The notes under the pieces were generated by a model. That model was not told the origin of the DNA and made no database searches. It worked only from the letters and a program-made list of their open reading frames with translations. From an uncultured Lachnobacterium sp. (lineage in GTDB: Bacteria; Bacillota; Clostridia; Lachnospirales; Lachnospiraceae), in NCBI GenBank assembly GCA_945971355.1, contig CAMFPD010000035.1:1-14704 (forward strand): a stretch of DNA of 14,704 bases, in the 5' to 3' direction. This document shows positions 6,961-13,848 of this stretch, piece after piece (positions within the stretch are counted from its first letter, which is position 1; each line of letters starts with the position of its first letter). The position numbers and the translations under genes are program-made.

Positions 6961-7861
6961 ATTTTTCTTCACAAATCTTTTTGACTTCAAGAATGTAGTG
7001 CACAGTTCCAAAAGAATAGATAATAGGGAAGTGGTATGTAACATTTTCAAAATCAATAACCATATTATCGTAATGCGTAGGAGCTGAAATAGAAAGTTCA
7101 AGTGAATCACTATTAGAGCAATTGACGATAAACAGTCCATTATGTAAATTAAGGAAATCTTCAAGAGAAGCCTTTACATATTCATCATATTCGTCAAAAC
7201 TATCTCCTACATAACGAGATGCGAATTCAATAGCAGTATCAGTATCCATAGTCATGTATGTAGTTATAGAATAATCACCGAAGACTTCCTGAGCTACACA
7301 ACATTCTGTTGGAAATTCTTTGCAGATATCTGCAGGAAATGGAGTGAAGTCTTCTCCAACAAAACGTACAAAGTTATTGAATAGTAATTCCATGTACATA
7401 CGTCCGTATGCGCTAAATGTTTCCTTGGAATTAAAGATTAAATTGTCGAATAACTTAGTGAAAGTAGCCTGATCGTCAACTTTAATATCTAAATCAAGAA
7501 TTTCATTGCTTAATCTGTAGTCAGCAATGATATTCTCCAAATCACTATTGGTCAAGACATTATCATCTACGAGAATTTGACCTAACAACAGGTAATCAGG
7601 GCTTTGACTATTTAATAAATCGTTAACCTGTTGTTCTGTTAAGTATCCCATTGTGACAGCGAGCTCACCAAAACGTTTGTCCTGATGTGTTTGCTCAACA
7701 ACAACACTATCAACCTCAGAAGCAGTCATAAGTCCTGCGTGAATAGCCAGAGTACCAAGCTTCATATGCTGGGAAGATAATTGTTGTATAGCGCTAAACA
7801 ATTGGTCTTTATTTACATAATTTTTTGATAAAAGATAATTTCCGAAGAACTGGGTGTACAT
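6959..7861 (-). CDS. MshEN-like plus CheX-like domain protein
   Basis: A 300-residue cytosolic protein without signal peptide. Residues ~1-115 hold repeated short helical units (KLGTLAIHAGLMTASEV, RFGELAVTMGYLTEQQV, LLGQILVDDNVLTNSDL), typical of the MshEN/type II secretion ATPase N-terminal domain that in some proteins binds cyclic di-GMP. Residues ~145-297 resemble the CheX/CheC phosphatase fold: LEDFLNLHNGLF (233-244), then LELSISAPTHY (255-264). The CheX catalytic pair is normally ExxN; here the aligned residues are D235 and N238, a conservative Glu-to-Asp change. The ATG at 7861 has AGGGAGA 6 nt upstream, inside the 3' end of the receiver gene. The gap to that gene is 3 nt, so they are translated as a pair. 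A role in dephosphorylating or sensing the receiver is inferred. Confidence 0.68.
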   Translation of the reverse strand: MYTQFFGNYLLSKNYVNKDQLFSAIQQLSSQHMKLGTLAIHAGLMTASEVDSVVVEQTHQDKRFGELAVTMGYLTEQQVNDLLNSQSPDYLLLGQILVDDNVLTNSDLENIIADYRLSNEILDLDIKVDDQATFTKLFDNLIFNSKETFSAYGRMYMELLFNNFVRFVGEDFTPFPADICKEFPTECCVAQEVFGDYSITTYMTMDTDTAIEFASRYVGDSFDEYDEYVKASLEDFLNLHNGLFIVNCSNSDSLELSISAPTHYDNMVIDFENVTYHFPIIYSFGTVHYILEVKKICEEK

Positions 7862-7864
7862 AAT

Positions 7865-8239
7865 CTATCTCCCTTCAGTATATTTCTCAATTACATCAAG
7901 AACCAACTGTTTTTCAAGAGGTTTTTGAATGAAATCTTTGGCACCGGCTTTGAGCGCGCACTTAAGCTGAGACTGTGTTCCAACTGAGGAAGCAATAATG
8001 ATTGTAGCATTTGGATCATATTCTATTATCTCTTCGATTGCAAGATTTCCATCCTTTTTAGGCATTACAATGTCAAGAAATACTACATCAGGGTTATTTT
8101 CTTTATACTTGTCAATCGCATCCTGTCCATCAGTGGCTTCAATGAAGGTAGGATTTCCTAATGAAGAGACGATATCTTTGAGCTGTTTGCGTGCAAGGAT
8201 TGAATCGTCACATATTAAAACTTTAAAATTGTCTAACAT
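7865..8239 (-). CDS. Single-domain CheY-like response regulator
   Basis: A 124-residue receiver domain with no output domain. The acidic pocket is D11-D12 (ICDDS), the phospho-acceptor is D56 (FLDIVMP), the switch residue is S84 (IIASSVG) and the conserved lysine is K106 (QKPLEK). All functional residues are intact. The ATG at 8239 has AAGGAG 11 nt upstream, a long spacing; a stop codon (TAG) two codons upstream prevents an earlier start. No histidine kinase is adjacent. With the downstream CheX-like gene it forms a two-gene operon. It is not in a chemotaxis cluster, so the control of motility implied by the CheY name is not established. Confidence 0.93.
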   Translation of the reverse strand: MLDNFKVLICDDSILARKQLKDIVSSLGNPTFIEATDGQDAIDKYKENNPDVVFLDIVMPKKDGNLAIEEIIEYDPNATIIIASSVGTQSQLKCALKAGAKDFIQKPLEKQLVLDVIEKYTEGR

Positions 8240-8272
8240 ACGCTATTTTGCTCCTTAAATTCTATATGAGTT

Positions 8273-8301
8273 ATTCTACTATAAAAATATTTTTAAATCA
8301 A
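8273..8301 (-). promoter_or_regulatory. Promoter of the receiver/CheX-like operon
   Basis: On the minus strand TTGATT (8301-8296), a 17-bp spacer and TAGAAT (8278-8273) lie ~35 nt before the start codon at 8239. Confidence 0.6.
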
Positions 8302-8335
8302 TGATTTTTATGGGACTACAAACCTAATTTTTTTG

Positions 8336-8364
8336 TTGAAATAGAATTGATGAATAAGTATAAT
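8336..8364 (+). promoter_or_regulatory. Promoter of the small membrane protein gene
   Basis: TTGAAA (8336-8341), a 17-bp spacer and TATAAT (8359-8364) lie 24 nt before ATG 8389. It is divergent from the receiver operon promoter, with the two -35 boxes 34 bp apart. Confidence 0.75.
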
Positions 8365-8388
8365 GATTAAAGAAAAAGGAGAGAAAAA

Positions 8389-8727
8389 ATGTCATCTACA
8401 AATATATTAGATATTGTCATAACAGTTTTAGGTATATACTTAATTTGCGTTACTCTAGGAATGAAAAAGGATAAGAAGATTAATAAAATGTTTCTGTCAC
8501 CAGAGGAATTGAAGAAGGTAAAGGATGTGGAAGGTTTTATTAATTTTGTGTCACCAGTTTGTTTGATATTTGGTGTGATAACTATAATACTTGGAATTCT
8601 TGGATTGGTGTCGGGATTAGTATATGAGATAAAATACTACAATTGGATTGAGATGATTATCTTTGTAATCACACTTATAATTTTTGCAAATAGATTTACA
8701 AGAGCAAGAGAAAAATATTTAAAATAA
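8389..8727 (+). CDS. Small three-helix membrane protein, unknown function
   Basis: A 112-residue protein I do not recognise. Three hydrophobic segments are visible: ~5-24 (ILDIVITVLGIYLICVTLG), ~53-79 (from VSPVCLIFG to SGLVY) and ~85-102 (WIEMIIFVITLIIFANRF). A lysine-rich loop (KKDKKINKMFLSPEELKKVKD, ~26-46) and a basic tail (RAREKYLK) would lie on the cytoplasmic side if the topology is N-out. AGGAG sits 7 nt before the ATG and a near-consensus promoter lies just upstream, so it is very likely expressed. No terminator separates it from the 6S RNA gene, which has its own promoter. Confidence 0.75.
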   Translation: MSSTNILDIVITVLGIYLICVTLGMKKDKKINKMFLSPEELKKVKDVEGFINFVSPVCLIFGVITIILGILGLVSGLVYEIKYYNWIEMIIFVITLIIFANRFTRAREKYLK

Positions 8728-8740
8728 CATGAATTTCCAA

Positions 8741-8769
8741 TTGATACTTTGAGCATAATAAAGTATAAT
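8741..8769 (+). promoter_or_regulatory. 6S RNA promoter
   Basis: TTGATA (8741-8746), a 17-bp spacer and TATAAT (8764-8769), almost the full consensus. Transcription would begin near 8776, about 12 nt before the closing stem of the RNA. Confidence 0.8.
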
Positions 8770-8776
8770 AACATTA

Positions 8777-8968
8777 ACAAAAGAGAACAACCTGGGATGT
8801 ACGACAATCCTGTGTATTTAGAACCTACATTTACTTTAAACGGGATTCCTATATGAACTGCTGGATGTCAGGCCGCCTCGTATCAGCGGAAGGCAGAAGG
8901 TAGGCTGCGGTTACCCACCTAGCATTGGCTAGGAGTCTAAATTACAGGAAACGGCACCTCGGGTGAAC
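8777..8968 (+). ncRNA. ssrS: 6S RNA
   Basis: 6S RNA binds the housekeeping RNA polymerase holoenzyme by imitating an open promoter. The ends show the conserved closing stem: CCTGGGATGT at 8791-8800 pairs with GCACCTCGGGT at 8954-8964, matching the E. coli pattern (CTGAGATGT with GGCATCTCGG). The 3' part ends GGAAACGGCACCTCGGG, a typical Gram-positive 6S ending. TTTAAACGGGATTCCTATATG (8836 onward) would lie on one side of the central bubble. A CCTAGC-ATTG-GCTAGG hairpin (8918-8933) lies in the 3' half. Its own promoter lies upstream and a terminator at 9004. The primary transcript probably runs to ~9035 and is trimmed. Exact ends are estimates. Confidence 0.85.
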
Positions 8969-9003
8969 ATACAAAAGAACATTAATTAATGTACTAATGA
9001 TAA

Positions 9004-9035
9004 AAGAAGCTGCTGGTATGGCAGCTTCTTTTTTT
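9004..9035 (+). terminator. 6S RNA terminator
   Basis: Stem AGAAGCTGC (9005-9013), 7-nt loop, GCAGCTTCT (9021-9029), followed by an uninterrupted T-run to 9035. It sits between the 6S RNA and the next gene. A 14-bp perfect palindrome ACATTAATTAATGT (8979-8992) lies just before it. Confidence 0.9.
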
Positions 9036-9052
9036 CAGAAGAAAGGAGAATG

Positions 9053-10672
9053 ATGAAAAAGGTTACACTTATGATTTTGGCAATAATAGTTGTGTGCGTC
9101 ACGGTAACATTTATAATCGTGGCAACAAATGGTGTCAAAACTTCTGCAAAAGCAGATACTCACATGGTGGAAAATACAGTATACGAGAATGCTTATATTA
9201 CTAATTCAGATGAGGGAAAAATCAGATTTATATGGAACAATAATGATTATGAAGTGGCTGGTTTTGTGAAAGAAAATCTGGAAGGAATCAGCGATATAGA
9301 TGTGGTAGAAGGTAAAATTGTAAAAATCAGGTATAAAGGCGACTTTGTTGAAGGAAATTTATTGTCCTACAATAGGGCATCTAATCAAATAGAAATCGAA
9401 GGATATGGTTATGTGGATACTTTCGAAGTCGTACCTGTTTATTCAACTATAGATGGTACTATTTCAGAAATAAGTTGGGATGAGCTTGTGTTGGGTGGCA
9501 CAAAATTAAGATATGTTCTCGAGGGAGATAAAGTATGTGCTGCTATATTGACACAAAAAACTGATAATTCAAATATTAGAGTTTTGCTGAAAACTGGAGA
9601 AGCTTATTTATATGATAATGTGTATGTAAAGTCAGATAACAATTGTACAATTTTTAATCAAAATACAAATGAAACAACAGGTGTAGCAGGTGGAACTGTT
9701 ATAGATGTGTCTACACTTGGAATAGAAAATGGAGATACAAGGATAATTACACCAGAGGGTGGTACTTTTTGCTATAGTATCAATGGAACGGACTACAGTG
9801 AACATGGTTTTGAAGGGAGTCTTATTGTGAGGAACACAGGCGATGGATATGCTCTTATTAATGTGCTGGCTGTAGAAAATTATGTCAAGTATGTGCTTCC
9901 GTCAGAGATGATGTTATCCTTTGCTCCGGAAGCTTTGAAAGCTCAGGCAATATGTGCCAGAACCTATGCATATTCTCAGATGAAAAATATGGAGTATGCA
10001 GAGTTTGGCGCAAATCTTGACAATACAACCGCATATCAGGTATACAACGCATCCGGCAGATTCGAACAGACTGATGCAGCCTGTGATGCGACTCAGGGAC
10101 AGGTTGTGACATATGATAACAGACTTGCAGTGTGCTATTATTTTTCAACCTGCGGGGATATGACGGAGGATTTTGAAGTATGGGAGTCTGAGACACCTGG
10201 ATATATTCATAAGGTGGCATCATCTGACACAAACTCTCCTTTTTACAGGTGGAGTGCAGAGTTGGATTTAGATGCTATTTCTGACGCAGAATTAGGAAAA
10301 CTAAAAAGCATATCTATAGATGAAACAAGCGAAAATGGTTTTGTGCTTAAGCTGACAGCAGAATATGAAAATGGCAAAACAGAACTGAAAAATGAAAATT
10401 TAATTCGAAAATTTCTGGGACAGGCACTGAAAAGCACCACACTTAACGATGGAAGTGTGAGAGAAAATTTGTCAATGATTCCTAGTGCTTGTTTTCATAT
10501 TGTAAGTTGTGACGCAAGCCGTTATACTATTGAGGGAAGCGGATTTGGCCATCAGATAGGTATGAGCCAGTATGGTGCTAATAATATGGCACAAAACGGT
10601 AGCTTATGTAATGACATAATCTGCTATTATTACAATAACGTAGAGATAAAACAGATTGGTGAGATTAATTAA
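9053..10672 (+). CDS. SpoIID/LytB-domain cell-wall protein
   Basis: The product has 539 residues. Two consecutive ATGs exist; I prefer 9053 because AGGAG (9044-9048) is only 1 nt from the first ATG at 9050. Residues ~5-25 form a membrane anchor or signal segment (TLMILAIIVVCVTVTFIIVA). Residues ~30-230 are a beta-rich extracellular region without a recognised domain. From ~235 comes the SpoIID/LytB fold. E285 in YVLPSEM matches the catalytic glutamate of SpoIID; then ALKAQAICARTYA, YFSTCGDMTEDFE, and near the end SGFGHQIGMSQYGA (~496). SpoIID is a lytic transglycosylase acting on stripped glycan strands during engulfment. This protein is longer than classical SpoIID and no sporulation genes are adjacent, so a vegetative wall role is equally possible. 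The next gene's ATG touches its stop. Confidence 0.9.
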   Translation: MKKVTLMILAIIVVCVTVTFIIVATNGVKTSAKADTHMVENTVYENAYITNSDEGKIRFIWNNNDYEVAGFVKENLEGISDIDVVEGKIVKIRYKGDFVEGNLLSYNRASNQIEIEGYGYVDTFEVVPVYSTIDGTISEISWDELVLGGTKLRYVLEGDKVCAAILTQKTDNSNIRVLLKTGEAYLYDNVYVKSDNNCTIFNQNTNETTGVAGGTVIDVSTLGIENGDTRIITPEGGTFCYSINGTDYSEHGFEGSLIVRNTGDGYALINVLAVENYVKYVLPSEMMLSFAPEALKAQAICARTYAYSQMKNMEYAEFGANLDNTTAYQVYNASGRFEQTDAACDATQGQVVTYDNRLAVCYYFSTCGDMTEDFEVWESETPGYIHKVASSDTNSPFYRWSAELDLDAISDAELGKLKSISIDETSENGFVLKLTAEYENGKTELKNENLIRKFLGQALKSTTLNDGSVRENLSMIPSACFHIVSCDASRYTIEGSGFGHQIGMSQYGANNMAQNGSLCNDIICYYYNNVEIKQIGEIN

Positions 10673-12133
10673 ATGAATTTACCTGTAGAATTTAAAGAGA
10701 AAATGAAAAAGTTTCTGGGGGACGAGTGGGAAGATTTTTTATATTGTTACGAAAATAACAAATACCAGGCTCTCAGATTTAATGTGTTAAAAAAAGGGCT
10801 GGACAGCAGTAAATACGAAGCTGTATTAAACAGACTTGGTATCAGGGAAGTAACACCAGTAGATTGGGCTGTAAACGGTTATTATTATGATGAGGAAACA
10901 GCGAGACCGGGAAAACATCCATATCATGAGATAGGTCTGTACTATATTCAGGAGCCAAGTGCTATGTCTGCTGCAAGCTTACTTGAACCAAGGCCTGGAA
11001 TGCGAGTTCTGGACTTATGTGCTGCTCCAGGAGGAAAATCCACACAGTTGGCATCATACCTGGGGCAGAAAGGATTGTTAGTTTCAAATGAGATAAATAA
11101 TTCAAGATGTAGGATATTATCTTCTAATATAGAGAGGATGGGAGTTAGAAATGCAGTTGTAACAAATGAGGACAGTGGAAGTCTGGCAGAGCATTTCCCG
11201 GGATTTTTTCATGCTGTGCTCGTTGATGCACCTTGCTCTGGTGAAGGAATGTTCAGGAAAAATCCAGAGGCAATGAATGAGTGGAGTCCAGAGCAGGTAC
11301 TTGTTTGTGCGAAGAGACAGTATGAGATAATATGCAATGCTTCTGCGATGCTTATGCCAGGTGGTGATATGGTTTATTCTACCTGTACATTTTCACAGGA
11401 AGAAAACGAAGATTTAATAGAAAAATTCCTAAGTGAGCATCAGGATTATACATTGGTTGAACAGAAGCGGATCATGCCACATAAGGTACATGGAGAGGGC
11501 CATTTTGTGGCAAAACTACATAGAGAAGGTGTGTTGAATTTTGATAAGGCAGATGCAAGCTGTATCTGTGCATCAAATAATGATTCAGTCAAGAAATCTG
11601 AAAAGAATCAAAAGTCAGAGAAAGATAAAAAATCAGGAAAAGATAAAAGTTCCAAGGTAAAGGCTTCAAAGGGAAGTCTTTCTATGGATATGGAGAAGGC
11701 GTTGGATGAGTTTTTATCGGATGTAGTTTCTGAGGATATGGCACAGTGGATTAAGACTGGCAGACTGGAGCTTTTTGGAGAGCAGCTGTATCGTTTGCCA
11801 GATGTAGATATCAATTTGAGAGGAATACATGTTCTTAGAGCAGGTCTTCACATAGGAGAGTTCAAGAAGAATCGATTTGAGCCATCCTTTGCCCTTGCAC
11901 TTACACTTGAAAAATCAGATGTGAAAAAGTATGTGGAGCTTCCTTGTGAAGATATGAGAACCCTTGGATATTTCAATGGTCAGTCCATAATTTTTGATGG
12001 AGATGAAATAGATCCAAAGCTCAAGGGCTGGTGTCTGTTTGGTATCGATGGATTTTCAGCAGGATGGGGAAAAATCGCAAACGGACAGATGAAAAATCAT
12101 TATCCAAAGGGATTAAGAAGAAATTTGGCTTGA
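10673..12133 (+). CDS. RsmF/NOL1-NOP2-sun family RNA m5C methyltransferase
   Basis: A 486-residue SAM-dependent enzyme that would methylate a cytosine in rRNA or tRNA. Residues ~1-95 form the N-terminal RNA-binding part, ending YYIQEPSAMSAA. SAM motif I is DLCAAPGGKS (114-123). Motif IV DAPCSGEG has C188, and motif VI STCTFS has C238, the two cysteines of the m5C mechanism. Residues ~306-335 are a Lys/Ser-rich linker (KKSEKNQKSEKDKK). Residues ~368-486 match the RsmF-type C-terminal PUA-like domain (GIHVLRAGLHIGEFKKNRFEP, then HYPKGLRR). The ATG follows the SpoIID-like stop with no gap, and the only upstream site is a weak GGTGAG, so translation is probably coupled. The exact substrate base cannot be told from sequence. 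Confidence 0.93.
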   Translation: MNLPVEFKEKMKKFLGDEWEDFLYCYENNKYQALRFNVLKKGLDSSKYEAVLNRLGIREVTPVDWAVNGYYYDEETARPGKHPYHEIGLYYIQEPSAMSAASLLEPRPGMRVLDLCAAPGGKSTQLASYLGQKGLLVSNEINNSRCRILSSNIERMGVRNAVVTNEDSGSLAEHFPGFFHAVLVDAPCSGEGMFRKNPEAMNEWSPEQVLVCAKRQYEIICNASAMLMPGGDMVYSTCTFSQEENEDLIEKFLSEHQDYTLVEQKRIMPHKVHGEGHFVAKLHREGVLNFDKADASCICASNNDSVKKSEKNQKSEKDKKSGKDKSSKVKASKGSLSMDMEKALDEFLSDVVSEDMAQWIKTGRLELFGEQLYRLPDVDINLRGIHVLRAGLHIGEFKKNRFEPSFALALTLEKSDVKKYVELPCEDMRTLGYFNGQSIIFDGDEIDPKLKGWCLFGIDGFSAGWGKIANGQMKNHYPKGLRRNLA

Positions 12134-12163
12134 TTAGCTTGAATTTGAAAACCTTTTATGAAA

Positions 12164-12252
12164 ATATAGCGCTATATAAGAAATTAAAACATGTATGAAC
12201 TCTGTCTAACCATTTACATATGTAGTAGCCAGCTACAGATGCCAACACAGAG
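12164..12252. repeat. Palindrome and nested hairpin between rsmF-like and DUF4869 genes
   Basis: ATATAGCGCTATAT (12164-12177) is a perfect 14-bp palindrome. Downstream, CTCTGT (12200-12205) pairs with ACAGAG (12247-12252), and inside it TGTAG (12221-12225) pairs with CTACA (12233-12237). No T-run follows, so I see no ordinary terminator after the methyltransferase gene. These may be operators or leader RNA for the island that begins here. Confidence 0.4.
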
Positions 12253-12264
12253 ATAAGAAAATTC

Positions 12265-12273
12265 TGCTACAAT
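12265..12273 (+). promoter_or_regulatory. Extended -10 promoter before the DUF4869 remnant
   Basis: TGCTACAAT is an extended -10 element 22 nt before ATG 12295, with no recognisable -35. The identical nine bases occur before the AP2 gene and after hepT. Confidence 0.45.
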
Positions 12274-12294
12274 GATTTTTGACTGGAGGTAAAT

Positions 12295-12573
12295 ATGTTT
12301 TACGTGACATTTCATGAGCCGAATAATTTTAACAGAGATGTAGATGTTTATTTTAACAATAGATACCCAAAAGAGTGGTTACAGGACCTTTTAGTGAAGG
12401 ATATAATAAAAGATATTGACCATTCGGAGTCATTGTCCAATTATGCAGTTGAGTGCCCAGTATTAGGAATTATTCCTCTTACAAGAATCTTTGGTGGTAC
12501 AAAAGCATTAATCCTTATGCTGAAAACAGACAGAGTTATTTGGGGCACTGCATGTGGAGATAGTAGGTCATGA
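12295..12573 (+). pseudogene. DUF4869 protein, C-terminally truncated
   Basis: The open frame gives 92 residues. The sequence FNRDVDVYFNNRYPKEWLQD, then VKDIIKDIDHSESL, then ECPVLGIIPLTRIFGGTKALILMLK matches DUF4869, a clostridial family of unknown function about 140-150 residues long. In that family the text continues CGDNCAKWI and then a ~45-residue tail; here it reads CGDSRS and stops. The break coincides with the start of an IS200/IS605 relic. The 5' end is intact: extended -10 promoter, TGGAGGT 5 nt before the ATG. It is likely transcribed but makes a shortened protein whose activity is doubtful. Confidence 0.7.
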
Positions 12574-12654
12574 CAACAGAACTACTAATGTTCTGTTGTA
12601 TACGAGGTCGATGAAGCAGGAAGCCCATTGGCTTTAGACAATGGGTAGTTCACC
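12557..12654 (+). mobile_element. IS200/IS605-family right-end relic (tnpB tail and terminal hairpin)
   Basis: In the frame starting at 12572 the last codons read ...YTRSMKQEAHWL and stop at 12635-12637. SMKQEA is the characteristic C-terminus of IS605 OrfB/TnpB proteins. Overlapping that stop is CCCATTG (12624-12630), an 8-nt loop, and CAATGGG (12639-12645), then TAGTTCACC, the usual right end of these elements. Upstream, ACAACAGAAC (12573-12582) and GTTCTGTTGT (12590-12599) form a perfect 10-bp stem with a 7-nt loop. In intact elements this region is also the scaffold of the TnpB guide RNA. No tnpA, no tnpB body and no left end are present. The left boundary lies somewhere in 12556-12572. 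Confidence 0.75.
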
Positions 12655-12678
12655 AATATTACAGGAGGGTATAATAAA

Positions 12679-12957
12679 TTGATAATGTCAATAGATGATG
12701 TGATTACAAATGTAGCAAATGTTTGTAAGCAGTGTGGTGTAGAAAAATTAGTTTTGATAGGCTCTTTTGCCACGGGTACTGCAACTCCAACAAGTGATAT
12801 TGATTTTGTTGTTTACGGGTGCAAAGATCTGGATACACTAGAGACACATTTAGAAAGTGTTGAAACATTAAGGAAAATAGATATTTTTGATTATGATGCA
12901 ATACATAATGAGTATTTGCTGGAGGATATAGAAAAGTATGGAAAACAGATTTATTAA
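12679..12957 (+). CDS. mntA: MntA-type minimal nucleotidyltransferase antitoxin
   Basis: A 92-residue minimal nucleotidyltransferase. The core motif GSx10DxD is exact: G28-S29 ... D40-I-D42 (IGSFATGTATPTSDIDF). A third acidic residue is likely D68 (RKIDIFDYD). In MntA/HepT modules the enzyme transfers AMP to a tyrosine of the HEPN toxin and silences it. I start at TTG 12679 because AGGAGGG (12663-12669) is 9 nt upstream; ATG 12685, two codons in, would be 15 nt away but is possible. The 3' end overlaps hepT by 20 nt. The ribosome binding site lies just past the IS605 relic end, so the element ends at the gene's leader. Confidence 0.88.
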   Translation: MIMSIDDVITNVANVCKQCGVEKLVLIGSFATGTATPTSDIDFVVYGCKDLDTLETHLESVETLRKIDIFDYDAIHNEYLLEDIEKYGKQIY

Positions 12958-13375
12958 TCGTTATAACAGTTTCTGTAGGAGTCTGAATAATTTAAAGAAA
13001 AGCACCACAGCAAATCCAAATGCTGATTTTGTTTTAGAGGGAACAGTTCGGAATTATAATCTTACATTTGATTTGTCATGGAAGGTTATGAAAGATATTC
13101 TGGTTAAGAGGCTGGGGGTTTTAGATTACGCACTTGGTTCACCAAGAGGAAATTTGGAAGCAGCATTTGCAAATGGACTGATAAATGATGATGTTTGGAT
13201 ACAAATGCTCAAAACGAGAAATCAGCTTGCACATGATTACGATGGAAGTTTGGCTGAAAGGTCATTTGACCAAATTATTGGCGAGTATTACGATGCGTTT
13301 TGTAAATTTCGAGATGTTGTCGAGAAGTATTACATCGATAGTCCGCAGGAATTGAATAGTTTCTCTGAGAATTAG
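12938..13375 (+). CDS. hepT: HepT-type HEPN toxin (HI0074-like)
   Basis: A 145-residue all-helical protein of the nucleotidyltransferase substrate-binding (HI0074) family, the partner of MntA. The HEPN motif Rx4HxY is intact: R94-N-Q-L-A-H99-D-Y101. R94 and H99 form the RNase site in active HEPN toxins, and Y101 is the residue modified by MntA in studied systems. Other family features are NLTFDLSWKVMKDIL (41-55) and GSPRGNLEAAFANGLI (67-82). Length is typical. The ATG at 12938 overlaps mntA by 20 nt in another frame, with GGAGG 12 nt upstream, so the two are translated together. RNA cleavage is inferred from the family. Confidence 0.9.
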   Translation: MENRFINRYNSFCRSLNNLKKSTTANPNADFVLEGTVRNYNLTFDLSWKVMKDILVKRLGVLDYALGSPRGNLEAAFANGLINDDVWIQMLKTRNQLAHDYDGSLAERSFDQIIGEYYDAFCKFRDVVEKYYIDSPQELNSFSEN

Positions 13376-13410
13376 CTTTTTGCTACAATACAAAGTAGCT
13401 AAATTTAGCT
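13372..13410 (+). promoter_or_regulatory. Extended -10 inside a hairpin, plus 14-bp palindrome
   Basis: TTAGCTTTTTG (13372-13382) pairs with CAAAGTAGCTAA (13391-13402) around the loop CTACAATA. The loop carries TGCTACAAT (13381-13389), an extended -10 box. The right arm overlaps the perfect palindrome AGCTAAATTTAGCT (13397-13410). The start of the dyad overlaps the hepT stop. It may be an operator and promoter for the downstream kinase module. The rest of the 122-bp gap up to 13497 holds a second possible -10 (TAATAT 13462-13467) and AGGGG before the next ATG. Confidence 0.4.
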
Positions 13411-13497
13411 GGTATGAATAATGTATTTTTAACAAATGAGTTGCAGAAAATGAGGGAAGTGTAATATTTTAAGTATTGTGAATGAAAGGGGACACAT

Positions 13498-13848
13498 ATG
13501 AATCGATACGAGTTTACAATTATGAATCGGGATATTCCGATTATGCATGTTGTGATGGACCTCGAATCTGATTATATTTTGACGGAGCGTTTAACAGAAG
13601 ATAAGAAGTATCAGGTTTTCGGGTTTGTTCCAAATAAAGCACAAATGTTTAAGTTTCTTGAGATGAGGTGTTTTGATAGAACAAGACCTGATACGAAACA
13701 ACTACTGGAGCTTATGGGGTTGGATTCTTACAATCCTTATGAGATAGTGAAAAAGTCACATGGTTTCACATATGATGATCAGATTTGGATTAAATTCCCT
13801 GGAGAATGTCTCGAATGGAAGGATGTTGATTTGAATGGAAGAATTTAA
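13498..13848 (+). CDS. Small partner of HipA-like kinase (HipS-like, tentative)
   Basis: A 116-residue protein, MNRYEFTIMNRDIPIMHV... It has no named domain I can assign firmly. The segment DRTRPDTKQLLELMGL (~59-75), then NPYEIVKKSHGFTYDDQIWIKF and LEWKDVDLNGRI, resembles proteins encoded just before HipA-like kinases in Clostridia. The WxKF...LxWxDVxL ending recalls the N-terminal subdomain of HipA. AAAGGGGA lies 6 nt before ATG 13498. Its 3' end overlaps the kinase gene by 14 nt. In the HipBST system HipS is a separate small protein of similar size that inhibits the kinase HipT; a like role here is inference from position and size. Confidence 0.55.
   Translation: MNRYEFTIMNRDIPIMHVVMDLESDYILTERLTEDKKYQVFGFVPNKAQMFKFLEMRCFDRTRPDTKQLLELMGLDSYNPYEIVKKSHGFTYDDQIWIKFPGECLEWKDVDLNGRI

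Noticed and set aside
9885..10232. 115-codon minus-strand frame inside the SpoIID-like gene
   Set aside because: The opposite strand encodes conserved SpoIID/LytB motifs; this frame shows no family and no ribosome binding site.
12573..12599. Terminator after the DUF4869 remnant
   Set aside because: The 10-bp stem is perfect but is followed by ATACGAGG, not a T-run; it fits better as part of the IS605 right-end RNA structure.
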